This document shows positions 25,887-34,858 of a stretch of 63,028 nucleotides of DNA, in pieces. Where the stretch lies: the NCBI RefSeq assembly GCF_020873875.1, contig NZ_JAHWGU010000043.1, positions 1 to 63,028 on the forward strand. Reading direction: 5' to 3'. A program made the position numbers and the translations under genes. Source of the DNA: Actinoplanes sp. DH11 (GTDB lineage Bacteria > Actinomycetota > Actinomycetes > Mycobacteriales > Micromonosporaceae). Position 1 is the first letter of the stretch, and every line of letters starts with the position of its first letter. The notes under the pieces are model-generated. The model did not search any database, had not been told where the DNA came from, and saw only the letters and a program-made list of their open reading frames with translations.

Positions 25887-26809
25887 GCGTCGGCGCCTGG
25901 TTCCGCACCGACTTCGACGAGCCCTCGGTCCCCGCCGAGCTGCCGATGCGGCTCACCACCGGCATGCACCCGTCGGTCACCATCGTCGACCAGATGGTCC
26001 GCGGCCGGGGCATCATCGGCCGGGTCACCGGTGACTTCGGTGCCCTGGCCGTCAAGGTGGCCGGCACCGGCAGTCCGGTGCGGGTGGCCGTCACGATCGG
26101 GCTCGACGAGGTGAGCACCCGCTGGTGGGCGGACCGGGTCCGCCCGTCCCGCACCACACCGGAACTGCCCCGCGTCGTCGTGCTCCGCTCGCAGGGCCGG
26201 ATCCGCGGCGCCGCCGTGCTGGCCCGGCGGCAGGGCTGGCGAGGTGCCGCCAGCGCCGAGGCCACCCTCGCCTTCGACCTGGCCGAGGGCGAACTCGACG
26301 GCGACGGACTGCTCCTCGTCGAACTGGGCGAGACCGCGCCACCGTCCTGGGCGGCCGGGCGGGTCTCCACCCGGCCGGTCGTCGGGCTCCGGTTCAACAG
26401 CATCACGGTGGAGCCCGCGACCACGCCGGCACCTGTCGCCCTGACCGGCGGCTCGACCGGCTGCGACTTCGCCGTCGTCCAGCCCGGCGACGCGCTCACC
26501 CACCGGCTGATCACGAGTCCGGTGCCGGCCGCACCGCCGCTGCCGCTGACCCCGCGCAACAAGCTGACCCGGCGGCGGCCGGCCCGCGCCGCGTTCAAGG
26601 CGGCCCGGGCCGCCCGGCGCGTCGCCTACCGCGCCCTGCCGCAACGGCCCGGCCCGCTCTCCGGCGTGGTCGCCGCCGACCTGATCACCGGCGCCCCGGT
26701 CGCGGTGGAACTGTCCGGCGACGAGGTCCGGATGCCCGGCGCGACCGGCAACCCGGTGCTGCTGGGTGCCGCCCGGCCGCAGCCGACACTCGCCTGGCGG
26801 CTGCAGTGA
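25883..26809 (+). CDS. Unrecognised protein of the surface-glycan operon
   Basis: 308 aa, not recognised. The sequence is strand-rich: IVDQMVRGRGIIGRVTGDFG, then VRVAVTIGLDEVS, and LAFDLAEGELDGDGLLLVEL. There is no signal peptide or membrane helix. A basic patch (RPARAAFKAARAARRVAYRA) lies at about 230-250. It is translationally coupled on both sides (ATGA with the transferase gene, GTGA with the beta-helix gene), so a role in making or assembling the same glycan is likely. Could be a carbohydrate-binding or accessory subunit. No function is assigned. Confidence 0.6.
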   Translation: MSVGAWFRTDFDEPSVPAELPMRLTTGMHPSVTIVDQMVRGRGIIGRVTGDFGALAVKVAGTGSPVRVAVTIGLDEVSTRWWADRVRPSRTTPELPRVVVLRSQGRIRGAAVLARRQGWRGAASAEATLAFDLAEGELDGDGLLLVELGETAPPSWAAGRVSTRPVVGLRFNSITVEPATTPAPVALTGGSTGCDFAVVQPGDALTHRLITSPVPAAPPLPLTPRNKLTRRRPARAAFKAARAARRVAYRALPQRPGPLSGVVAADLITGAPVAVELSGDEVRMPGATGNPVLLGAARPQPTLAWRLQ

Positions 26810-27756
26810 CCCTGCGCCCGACGCTCGGGTCCGACCCGGTCGCCAACCACCGCACGCTCACCGAGGTGCTCGCCGGTCCGCCCGGCAAACTCGAACTGCC
26901 GGCCGGTGCGCACCCGATCGCCGACGGGCTCATCGTTCCGGGTGGCTGGACCGTCCGGGGCGTCTCGGACACCGCCACCCGGCTCGTCGCCACCGAACGC
27001 ACCGGGCATCCGGTGCTGCACATCCTCGGCTCCGACGTCTCGGTGAGCGATCTCGCCCTGCGGCCGGCGCCGTCGGACCCCGGCGAACACGGCGGCGACC
27101 GGGGCACCGGCATCACCGTCGGCGAATACCTCTACCCGGCCGCGCCGGCGTGGATCTCCGGGGTCGACGTGCGGCGCGTGACAGTCGATCACGGGTCGTT
27201 GCGCACGGCGAACGGGGTCGGCGTCATGGGCGCGGTCCGGGACGTGGTGCTGCGGGACGTGACGGTCACGGGTGGGTACACCGGGCTGGCCGTGCACTGG
27301 GGTGCGGTCGGCGGCGACGTGTCCACGCTCGTCGGGCCGACGTACCACCCGCACGGCCTGGACGTCGCCGGCCTGCGGGTGTCGGACGCGATCGAGGGGT
27401 TCTACCTGAGCTCGGTGCACGACGTGCGGGTCTCCGGCGCCACCCTGACCGGTGTCGAGATGGGGTTCCGGCTGCTGCCCGGCGACAACACCGACCGGTT
27501 CGTGTCGTCACCGGAGATCGGTTCCCGGATCGAGATCACGGATGTGGACGTGGCCTGGTCGGGACCGTTGTACGCGGTGCGGATCGCGGGCTGGGGACGC
27601 AGCGAGATCGACGGCGTGGTCACGGTCCTGGAATATCGGGATTCAGTGGTACGGAACTGCCGGTTGGCGGGCGTGGGGACGGGCGTTTCGTGGTCCCCGC
27701 TCGTCGTCGAGCAGGCGGCCGGGGTCGCCCTGGAGAACATCACCGTCACCGGCTGA
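26806..27756 (+). CDS. Right-handed beta-helix repeat protein
   Basis: 316 aa. From residue ~60 on, short strands repeat every 22-25 residues in the style of parallel beta-helix (pectate-lyase-like) proteins: VSVSDLALRPA, ISGVDVRRVTVDHG, DVVLRDVTVTGGYTG, LDVAGLRVSDAIEG and VALENITVTG at the end. Such folds occur in polysaccharide lyases, epimerases and glycan hydrolases. No signal peptide is visible, which is odd for a lyase and suggests a cytoplasmic modifying or epimerase-like role. GTG start overlaps the preceding stop. Last gene of operon 1. Confidence 0.7.
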   Translation: MTLRPTLGSDPVANHRTLTEVLAGPPGKLELPAGAHPIADGLIVPGGWTVRGVSDTATRLVATERTGHPVLHILGSDVSVSDLALRPAPSDPGEHGGDRGTGITVGEYLYPAAPAWISGVDVRRVTVDHGSLRTANGVGVMGAVRDVVLRDVTVTGGYTGLAVHWGAVGGDVSTLVGPTYHPHGLDVAGLRVSDAIEGFYLSSVHDVRVSGATLTGVEMGFRLLPGDNTDRFVSSPEIGSRIEITDVDVAWSGPLYAVRIAGWGRSEIDGVVTVLEYRDSVVRNCRLAGVGTGVSWSPLVVEQAAGVALENITVTG

Positions 27757-27767
27757 GCCACGAGCCG

Positions 27768-27855
27768 GGTTGTGCTTGCCCGGCGCGGGGGTGGGCTTGC
27801 CCGGCGCGGGGTTGGGCTTGCCCGGCGCGGGGGTGGGCTTGCCCGGCGCCGGGGC
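27768..27855. repeat. 20-bp tandem repeats (GTGGGCTTGCCCGGCGCGGG)
   Basis: Four copies of a 20-bp unit lie between the convergent beta-helix and crcB genes. The right edge merges into an inverted repeat (CCCGGCGCC with GGCGCCGGG, about 27842-27880) that could end transcription in both directions. Confidence 0.85.
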
Positions 27856-27937
27856 CGGCGGCGGCGGGCGCCGGGGCATGGACGTCAGTCGGCGCGGGCC
27901 GGGGGGACGCCGATGGTTGCGGTCGGGGCGCGGCGGT

Positions 27938-28279
27938 TCACGCGTACATCTGGGAGATGCGCATCCCCAGCCACGCCGCACCCAGGCCGGCCAGCACGCT
28001 GATCGCGGCGTAGCCGAATGCCGCCGCCCGTTCGCCGCGCCGGGCCATCGTCAGGGCCTCCCAGCTGAAGGTGGAGTACGTCGTCAGCGCGCCGCAGAAG
28101 CCGGTGCCGGCCAGGGCCACCCAGATCGGCGGCAGCGGCAGGCCGAGGACGAGGCCGAGGATCAGCGAGCCGGTGACGTTGACGGTGAGGGTGCCGCGCG
28201 GTGAGCCGATCAGGCGGTCGGCGAGGTAGCGCAGGGATGCGCCGGCCGCGGCGCCGAGGGCGACGACGAGAACTGTCAT
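27938..28279 (-). CDS. crcB: Fluoride channel subunit CrcB/FluC
   Basis: 113 aa protein with four membrane helices, half of a Fluc dimer that expels F-. Family marks are RYLADRLIG with GTLTVNVTGSLILG in helix 2, and GFCGALTTYSTFSWE around the break that lines the pore (GxxTTFSTF type). Its ATG overlaps the stop of the upstream crcB copy (ATGA). Paired Fluc genes commonly form heterodimeric, oppositely oriented channels. Confidence 0.92.
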   Translation of the reverse strand: MTVLVVALGAAAGASLRYLADRLIGSPRGTLTVNVTGSLILGLVLGLPLPPIWVALAGTGFCGALTTYSTFSWEALTMARRGERAAAFGYAAISVLAGLGAAWLGMRISQMYA

Positions 28280-28626
28280 CGGCGGGATCCGAGCAGGGTG
28301 GCGAGGGCGCTGCCGGCCCAGACGGCCAGCAGGGCGCCGAGCAGCGTGGCGGCCAGGTACGGCAGGCCGGCGTGCAACGTGTCCACCGAGGCGGTGGAGA
28401 ACGTGGTGTAGCCGCCGAGGACGCCGGTGCCGAGGAACGCACGGGCGATCCTGCCCTTGACCAGGGTGTATGTCACGCCGAGCGCGAAACAGCCGGTTAC
28501 GTTGATCAGCCAGGTCGCCCAGGGCGTGCCGGGCCAGGCCGTGGATATGGCGTAGCGCGCGAGCGCGCCGATCGCCCCGCCGGCCGCGACCGCCGCCAGC
28601 GCGCGCCGATCCACGTCAAGATCCAT
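28276..28626 (-). CDS. crcB: Fluoride channel subunit CrcB/FluC (second copy)
   Basis: 116 aa. WLINVTGCFALGV and GVLGGYTTFSTASVD are the conserved helix-2 and pore motifs. The N-terminal MDLDVDRRALAAVAAGGAIG carries the GGxxGAxxRY signature. It is the upstream gene of the pair, with 4 bp overlap to the next. I looked for a fluoride riboswitch upstream and saw no clear match. Confidence 0.92.
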   Translation of the reverse strand: MDLDVDRRALAAVAAGGAIGALARYAISTAWPGTPWATWLINVTGCFALGVTYTLVKGRIARAFLGTGVLGGYTTFSTASVDTLHAGLPYLAATLLGALLAVWAGSALATLLGSRR

Positions 28627-29057
28627 CAGGCATGACGTTAGCGCACTTCAAGGGTGCGGTGGGGAGGCCCGGCGGCCGGGGGGACGTGGCGGCGTCCACC
28701 CCGGCCGGTCTCCGGGCGCACGGGGGCCGATCGGCCGAGCCCGGCGCCACGAGTGTCCACTGTAGGCGAGGATCTTGAAGAGCCGGGACCGGCCCCGCCC
28801 GGCACAGTTCATCTGAATTCTGGGCATCGTGCCGGTGTGCCGCCGGTGGCGTGCCGGTCGATTCCGGCCTTCGAGAGTGTGAACGGCGGCCGCGAATCGC
28901 CATAAACCAGCTCCAGTCATCCGCGGATTGCGATGAATTGAGCGCTCGAAGCCCTGCTCAGCGGCTGATAGCGTGCGGCTTCGCACGTTGATCGACCATC
29001 GCTCCGTCCGATGCGCCGTGGCAGTGGACCGGCAACGTACGGGGGACGGGAAAAAGG
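28627..29057. other. Divergent intergenic region without a recognised gene
   Basis: 430 bp between the crcB pair (minus) and the glycosyltransferase-like gene (plus). G+C falls near 28880-29000. No RNA gene, riboswitch or convincing promoter pair was recognised. A GGGGGACGGG or AAAGG site directly precedes the plus-strand start. Confidence 0.6.
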
Positions 29058-29963
29058 ATGCATCACGCCAACTATCACTACGGGCACGCGCACATCCTGG
29101 CCCGATACTGCCAGATCCCCGATCCGCTGCACCCGCCGCGCATCCAGGGCTATCTGCAGCACGGCTGGAACATCGGCGACGGGCTCGCACCGGGCACGCC
29201 GTACGTCAGCGGCAGCCGCGTCCTGGTCTGGTCCGAGGAGACCCGTCGCCGATCCTGGTCACAGGGCCGGCGGGACGTGGTCGTCGTGGGTGCGCCCTTC
29301 GCGTACCTGCTGGAACTGGAACCCGACGACGGCACGCCCGGCGAGGGCACCATCTTCTACCCGTTCCACGGGTGGGAGGGCCAGCAGATCATCGGTGACC
29401 ACCAGCGGCTCATCGACGAGGTGAAGGCCACCGAGACCGGTCCGGTCACGGCGTGCCTCTACTGGAACGAGTACCGGATGCGATCGGTGCGCCGCCTCTA
29501 CCAGAAAGCCGGGTTCCGGGTGATCTGCCACGGGTACCGCGGGTTCTGGTGGCGCGACCACAACCGGGGCTTCCTGACCGGTCAGCTGGCCGAGATCAGG
29601 CGGCACCGGCGGGTCATCTCGAACCGGCTGTGCAGCGCCATCTGGTACGGCTCCCTCGCCGGCCGCGAAGTCGCCGTCTACGGCGACCCGATGGTGCTCG
29701 ACAACGCCGACCCGCAGTTCGGCGGCGAGCCGCGGCTGCACCGCCAATGGCCTGAGGTCTACGGCCAGGAGACCGACAAAGAAGCCTGCCACCGGCTCGC
29801 CCGGGAACAGCTGGGCGCCGACGAGCTCGCCTCCCCGGACGAGTTGCGCGCCCTGCTCGGCTGGCCTGCCGACAAGAACTGGCGCACCTTCACCGACCAG
29901 CCGGACCCCAGGCTGCCGGAAGACATCAAGTGGCGTCCCGCCGCCACGGAGAGGCACGCGTGA
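29058..29963 (+). CDS. Glycosyltransferase-like protein, pair A first gene
   Basis: 301 aa, cytoplasmic, family not recognised. It opens with MHHANYHYGHAHILARYC, has a central YPFHGWEGQ and GDHQRLIDE block, and a C-terminal RRHRRVISNRLCSAIWYG followed by VAVYGDPM, which resembles the donor-binding end of GT-B transferases. It is a clear paralogue of 45913-46773, which shares all of these blocks in the same order. The next gene starts within its stop codon, and the same gene order occurs in the other copy. ATG at 29058. Probably acts on the surface glycan. Confidence 0.6.
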   Translation: MHHANYHYGHAHILARYCQIPDPLHPPRIQGYLQHGWNIGDGLAPGTPYVSGSRVLVWSEETRRRSWSQGRRDVVVVGAPFAYLLELEPDDGTPGEGTIFYPFHGWEGQQIIGDHQRLIDEVKATETGPVTACLYWNEYRMRSVRRLYQKAGFRVICHGYRGFWWRDHNRGFLTGQLAEIRRHRRVISNRLCSAIWYGSLAGREVAVYGDPMVLDNADPQFGGEPRLHRQWPEVYGQETDKEACHRLAREQLGADELASPDELRALLGWPADKNWRTFTDQPDPRLPEDIKWRPAATERHA

Positions 29964-31849
29964 TGCCGGACCGTCCGGTTGCCCTCGTCCCCGCCGAACC
30001 CGTCGACCTGGCCGCCGTCGTCGCCGCACCGCCGCTGGACAACCTGCGGCGCATCGGCGGCGAGATGTTCTCCTGGTCGGACCGGGACGCGAAGCGCGGC
30101 CCGGCTCAGCCCTCGGGCGGCCTGCTGCGGTACCTGCTCGCCGCTCAGGCCGGGCCGGGACGCACCGTCCTGGTCGCCGGCCCGCACTCCGACGAGCTGA
30201 TCGACGTGCTCGCCGGCAGCGGCGCCTCGGTGACCTGGCTGCTGCGGTCGCTCGTCGACGCCGAGGAGGTGGCCGCGGCCTACCCTGCCGTCACCGTCCT
30301 CGCCGGCACCCTCGGCAAGCTGGAACCCGACCAGTTCGACCTGGTCGTCGCCGTGGACGGGGTCAGTCGCCTCAACTCGGCCGAAGGCGAGCAGATGCCG
30401 GTCGGCGCGATGCTGGATCGGCTCGCCCTCGCGGTGAACGCCGACGGCACCCTGATCCTGATGCACGACAACCACTTCGGCGTGCACCACACCGTCCACC
30501 TGGGAGCGGAGAGCCGGCAAGGTTCGGACGCCGACTGGTACCCCACCGACGAGCTGGACGCCGGCCGTCCCGCCTCCCGGACCGAACTCACCGGCCGCCT
30601 CACCGACGCCGGACTGGTCGTGGAGGCCTCCTACGCCGCCTTCCCCGACCCGGCGGCACCCGCCGTCCTGATCGGCGAACGGATCCTCGGTGACACGTCG
30701 TCGCCGCTGCGCCCGTGGCTGGGCAGTGCGGTGGCGCAGGCGTTCACGACGGCGTACCGGGGTCGCCCGGTGCTCAGCGACCCGCGCCGGCTGGCCGGCC
30801 GGGCCCTGCGGGCGGGCGCCGAGGACGCGGTCGCCTGCGGCTGGCTGGTCGTGGCGACCGGCTCCGAGGAATCCCGTTTCACCGGGCACGACGTGCTGGT
30901 GGGTGACGTGCACGGCACCTTCACCTACGGCGTGAACGCGGACAGCGACCCGGAACTGCTGGTGCCGCTCACGGAACCGGTGGAACGGGCCGGCCTGCGG
31001 CGCACCGGGATGCCGGCGGTCGCGGCCGCCGACGGGTACCTGCTCGAGGACCGCCTGCTCGAACTCTGCGCCGCCAACGACGTGCGCCGGCTGCGCCAGG
31101 AAGTCATCCAGTTCGAGGAGTGGATCCGGGACCAGGCCCGGGACGGGATGCTGAGCGGCCGGGTCGCGGTCGCCGACGTCTCCGACGTGCTGATCACCCG
31201 GGACGGCCCGGTGGTCCTCTCCGTGCGCTGGGAACCCACCGAGCCGGTACCCGTCGGAACCGCCCTGGTGCGCTCCCTCTGGCAGTTCGCCGTCCGGCTG
31301 ATCACCGGCGCCCGCCCGCACCCGTGGCCGATCACCTCCAGCGCCATGGACCTCACCACGATCCTGCTCGGCATGGCCGGCCGCGGCGTCACCGAACCCG
31401 AACTGCGCACCGCCGTCGACCTCCAGGTCGCGATCGACTCCGCGGAACTGGGCCTGCGCCCCGCCGAACAGCACGACCACAAACTGAACCTGCTGGCGGT
31501 GCAGCCGGGCACCGTGCCGGTCGACGTCGTCGGGTACCGCGAACTCACCGAGGCGCTGTGGCGGCAGCGCTACCACACCAGCCACCTGCTGCACATGATG
31601 GAGTGGACCGAGGACATCATCGCCTCGCGCGACCGCTGGCTCAGCAAGATGGACTGGGAGATCCAGTTCTACCGCGCCTCCTGGGCGGGCCGCGCACTCA
31701 CCCTTTCCCGCACCGCCTACCGCCTGATCAGCCGCGACCTGCGAGCGGCACGCCAGCGCCGCCGCCAGCGCCGGACAGCGGCCGCGGCCTCGCGTCGCTG
31801 GCACAAGGCCCAGAAGGCGAAGGGCCTGCCCGCCCAGCCCGACGAGTAG
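29963..31849 (+). CDS. Methyltransferase-like protein with helical tail, pair A second gene
   Basis: 628 aa. Residues ~40-200 look like a Rossmann methyltransferase-type domain: TVLVAGPHSDELIDVLAGSG, FDLVVAVDGVSRL and ADGTLILMHDNHFG. The SAM-binding glycine motif is degenerate (AGPHSDEL). The middle (~270-480) shares YRGRPVLSDPRRLAG with the paralogue at 46770 and has a weak kinase-like strand pattern (DVLITRDGPVVLSVRW). The last 100 residues are helical and very basic. I use the ATG at 29963, 8 bp after GGAGAGG; a GTG at 29960 is the alternative. Function not established. Confidence 0.6.
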   Translation: MPDRPVALVPAEPVDLAAVVAAPPLDNLRRIGGEMFSWSDRDAKRGPAQPSGGLLRYLLAAQAGPGRTVLVAGPHSDELIDVLAGSGASVTWLLRSLVDAEEVAAAYPAVTVLAGTLGKLEPDQFDLVVAVDGVSRLNSAEGEQMPVGAMLDRLALAVNADGTLILMHDNHFGVHHTVHLGAESRQGSDADWYPTDELDAGRPASRTELTGRLTDAGLVVEASYAAFPDPAAPAVLIGERILGDTSSPLRPWLGSAVAQAFTTAYRGRPVLSDPRRLAGRALRAGAEDAVACGWLVVATGSEESRFTGHDVLVGDVHGTFTYGVNADSDPELLVPLTEPVERAGLRRTGMPAVAAADGYLLEDRLLELCAANDVRRLRQEVIQFEEWIRDQARDGMLSGRVAVADVSDVLITRDGPVVLSVRWEPTEPVPVGTALVRSLWQFAVRLITGARPHPWPITSSAMDLTTILLGMAGRGVTEPELRTAVDLQVAIDSAELGLRPAEQHDHKLNLLAVQPGTVPVDVVGYRELTEALWRQRYHTSHLLHMMEWTEDIIASRDRWLSKMDWEIQFYRASWAGRALTLSRTAYRLISRDLRAARQRRRQRRTAAAASRRWHKAQKAKGLPAQPDE

Positions 31850-31860
31850 CCGACCACCAC

Positions 31861-31906
31861 AGCGCGCGGCGAGTCCTTGGCGGCTCGCCGCGCGCTTTTC
31901 TTTCTC
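31861..31906 (+). terminator. Strong intrinsic terminator
   Basis: A perfect 13-bp stem (AGCGCGCGGCGAG at 31861-31873 and its complement at 31884-31896, 10-nt loop) is followed by TTTTCTTTCT. It lies 11 bp after the stop of the pair A operon. Confidence 0.92.
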
Positions 31907-32187
31907 CGGGTACGGGCTGCCCCGCACCCGACCGCAACCATCCCGTCCCGTCAGCCCGCACCACCTGACGGTCCACGCCCGCCCTCCAGACCGCAGCGTC
32001 CCGATCACCGGGTGCACAGGCACGAGGTCGTCGCCTGACCGCGCGGGTTACGCCTCCGCCAGCCCTCTCCGGACCGGACCGCTGCGGTGAGCTCGTCACC
32101 CCGACCGGCACCGCCCGCGCGTCAACCCGTGCCCCTGTCCTGTCCTGTCCCGGCCCGGTGACGCCGGACGCGCCGTCAGTGTCGAGA

Positions 32188-32264
32188 TGTTGATCTGCTG
32201 GCGTAGCGAAATCGCGGTGATCATGGGGGTATGACCGCGATTTCCCTACGCCGGCAGATCAACA
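32188..32264. repeat. Long inverted repeat, 31-bp arms
   Basis: Arms at 32188-32218 and 32234-32264 are inverse copies with only two mismatches around a 15-bp spacer. The arms start TGTTGATCTGC and end AAATCGCGGT. It could be a very stable hairpin, a bidirectional terminator, or a mobile intergenic repeat. No gene is seen in 31907-32603. Confidence 0.88.
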
Positions 32265-32480
32265 ACGCCACGCGCACCCCACGCAGCGCGTTGCCGACGC
32301 TGCCGCACCCACGACGATGCGCCCGGTGGGCATCGCAGCGTCCATGGCGCGTTGACCGCAAACGTTCACCAGGTCGGGCGAGCCCGATCGCCGCGGCCGG
32401 GCAGGAACGGCACGGAATCACCTGACTGCCGGGCCGCGAAGGAGCCGGGACGCGAAGGAGCCGGGACGCGAGGTGCAAGC

Positions 32481-32514
32481 GGCCCCGCGACGGTCGGTGG
32501 ACCGTCGCGGGGCC
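32481..32514 (-). terminator. Hairpin downstream of MMPL gene
   Basis: A perfect 15-bp stem (GGCCCCGCGACGGTC and its complement) with a GGTG loop, about 90 bp past the MMPL stop. It has no T-tract. A 16-bp direct repeat (GAAGGAGCCGGGACGC) lies just beyond it at about 32437-32470. Confidence 0.65.
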
Positions 32515-32603
32515 GGCGCGCGGAAAGATCTGGGTGGTCGGTCCCGGCCGGGCGGCGGAGGCCGGGCGGGTCGGTCCCGGCCCGGCGGCGGGGACCGGGT
32601 GGG

Positions 32604-34820
32604 TCAGGGGGTGGGGGTCAGCTCCCGGGCGGGGGCCGGCGCCGGCGCGGGCGGCGGCTCGTGGGCGATCTCCGGGAGCCACCGGAGGCCGCGGGGCAGC
32701 CACCAGTTCGCCCGGCCCAGCAGTGTCATCACGGCGGGCAGCAGGACCGCTCGGATGATGGTGGCGTCGAGGAGGACGGCGGCGGCCAGGCCGACGCCGA
32801 GTTCCTTGGTGGCGATCAGCGGCAGGGTGGCGAAGAGGGCGAAGACCGCGACCATGACCACGGCGGCGCTGGTGATGACGCCGGCGGTGCGGCCGATGCC
32901 TTCGCGGACGGCTTCCCGGATGGGCAGGCCGCGGTCGTGGCCCTCGCGGATCCGGCTCACCACGAAGACGTGGTAGTCCATCGACAGTCCGAAAAGGATG
33001 ACGAAGAGGAAGAGGGGCATCCAGTTGGTGATGGCACCGGCGGCCACGAAGTCGAGCTGCTTCTCGAGGTTGCCGTACTGGAAGACCCAGACCAGCATGC
33101 CGTAGGCGGCGGCCACCGACAGCAGGTTCAGCACGACGCCGGTGAGTGCCACCACGACCGAGCGGAACGAGATCAGCAGCAGGACGAAGGCGAGTCCGAG
33201 CACGAACGCGAAGACCCAGGGCAGGCTCTCCTCGAGCCGTACGTTGTAGTCCACGCTCTCCGCGGTGACGCCGGTGACCAGGGCCGCCGGTCCGAAGGTG
33301 TCCGGTACCACCCGGTCGCGGAGCAGGTTGAGCGCGTCGACCGCGGCGGCGTCGTCGGCGTTGCCGCTCAGGCCGACGGAGACGACCGCGACCGTACCGG
33401 CGGGGTTCACGTCGACGTCGATGGGTTCGACAAGTTTGCCGTCGCTGGCCGCGGCCGCCGACTTCAGGCCGGCGAGCGCCCGGTCGAAGTCCGCGTTGCG
33501 CACCGGGTCGCCGGTGACCACGATCCGGGCCGGGGTGGTCTTGCTGGGGAAGGCCTCCCCGATGGCGACGTACGCCTGCACGACCTGGGAGTCCGGTGCC
33601 ACGTCCTGGATCCGCTGGCCCTTGGTCTCCAGGTTGAGTGCGGGCGCGGCGATGGCCCCGAGGGCCGCGACCGCGACCAGCGCGGAGATCAGCGGCTTGG
33701 CGAGCACCAGCTTGAGCAGCCCGTTCCAGAACCGGCCTTCGCTGTTCCGGCGGTAGAGGCCGGGGATCTTGACGGCGTCGACCCGGTCGCCGAGCGCGGA
33801 GAGCAGGGCCGGCAGCACGGTCAGCGAGCCGAGCACGGCGGTCGCGACCACCAGGATGGTGCCGGTGGCGAAGCTGACGAACACGACGTCGCGGGTGATG
33901 AACATGCCCGCCATCGCGATCATCACGGTGAGGCCGGAGACCCAGATCGACCGTCCCGAGGTCTGCGCGGCGATCATCAGGGCCCGGTGCGGGTCGGCGC
34001 CCTTGCGCCGTTCGTCGCGTTCCCGGCGGATGTAGAAGAGGCAGTAGTCGACCCCGACCGCCAGCCCGATCAGCAGCATCACGTGGGTGGTCTCGTCGAC
34101 CGTCGGCGCGAACCGGCTCGCCACGGCCATCAGGCCGATCGCCGCGACCACCGACATGACGGCCAGCGCCACCGGCAGCAGTGCGGCCACGACAGCGCCG
34201 AAGGCCACCAGCAGGATGCCCAGGGTCACCGGGATGGAGAGCAGCGACAGCCGGGTCAGGCCGGCCTCCAGCTCATCGCCGATCAGCTTGTCGCCGCTGC
34301 CGTCGCCGGCCTCGGCGATGTAGAGGTCCGGGTGGGCGGCCTGGACGCCGGCCACCGCGTCCAGGGCCGGGCCGACCCGTTCGCTCGCGGTCGCCTGGTC
34401 GCCCTCGATCTCGAAGGTGATGAGTGTCGAGCGGCCGTCGGCGGACTGGATCGGCGGCTGCACCTCGCCGACGTCGGCGGTGGTCGACAGCGCCCGGGTG
34501 ACCTCCTCCGCAGCGGTCACCCGGTCGCTCCCGGACCGGTTCTGGATCAGCACCATCTCGCCGGCCGGCTGCTTCGGGAAGCCGGCTTCCTCGACGATGC
34601 GGTCGGCCTTGCCGGACTCGCCGTGCCCGGCGAGCGCGTAGTTGGCCTTCTCGGTGCTGACCTGGCTGCTCAGCGCCACCGTCGCGATGACGAAGGCGAC
34701 CCAGCCGAGTATCGCGAGGGCCCGGTGGCGGGCACTCCACATCGCGACACGGGCCGCGATCCCCTTGACGTTGTCCCTGTTCTCCATGGTGATGACGCTA
34801 TGAAGTCCGTGGTCGGACAT
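32604..34820 (-). CDS. MMPL-family RND transporter
   Basis: 738 aa export protein of the MmpL/RND superfamily with about 12 membrane helices in two repeats. A first extracellular loop (~60-190) precedes the helices 2-6 block with VGVDYCLFYIRRERDE, and a second loop (~395-530) precedes a block with FGLSMDYHVFVVSRIREGHD, the conserved Asp-Tyr pairs used for proton coupling. The C-terminus is Pro/Ala-rich. Actinobacterial relatives export lipids or glycolipids. The ATG at 34820 follows AGGA; an in-frame ATG at 34787 is possible. It follows the response regulator by 38 bp and is probably regulated by that two-component system. Confidence 0.92.
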   Translation of the reverse strand: MSDHGLHSVITMENRDNVKGIAARVAMWSARHRALAILGWVAFVIATVALSSQVSTEKANYALAGHGESGKADRIVEEAGFPKQPAGEMVLIQNRSGSDRVTAAEEVTRALSTTADVGEVQPPIQSADGRSTLITFEIEGDQATASERVGPALDAVAGVQAAHPDLYIAEAGDGSGDKLIGDELEAGLTRLSLLSIPVTLGILLVAFGAVVAALLPVALAVMSVVAAIGLMAVASRFAPTVDETTHVMLLIGLAVGVDYCLFYIRRERDERRKGADPHRALMIAAQTSGRSIWVSGLTVMIAMAGMFITRDVVFVSFATGTILVVATAVLGSLTVLPALLSALGDRVDAVKIPGLYRRNSEGRFWNGLLKLVLAKPLISALVAVAALGAIAAPALNLETKGQRIQDVAPDSQVVQAYVAIGEAFPSKTTPARIVVTGDPVRNADFDRALAGLKSAAAASDGKLVEPIDVDVNPAGTVAVVSVGLSGNADDAAAVDALNLLRDRVVPDTFGPAALVTGVTAESVDYNVRLEESLPWVFAFVLGLAFVLLLISFRSVVVALTGVVLNLLSVAAAYGMLVWVFQYGNLEKQLDFVAAGAITNWMPLFLFVILFGLSMDYHVFVVSRIREGHDRGLPIREAVREGIGRTAGVITSAAVVMVAVFALFATLPLIATKELGVGLAAAVLLDATIIRAVLLPAVMTLLGRANWWLPRGLRWLPEIAHEPPPAPAPAPARELTPTP

Positions 34821-34858
34821 CGATCCTGCGAGCCCCCCGGAGCGGGGTAGTGCCAGCC

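Noticed and set aside
28627..28760. Fluoride (crcB) riboswitch upstream of the fluoride channel genes
   Set aside because: No conserved GGCGATGG-type start or matching pseudoknot was found in the leader.
32352..34850. Long plus-strand open frame of about 830 codons
   Set aside because: Antisense shadow of the MMPL transporter gene, with Asp/His/Gly/Arg-rich, motif-free sequence.
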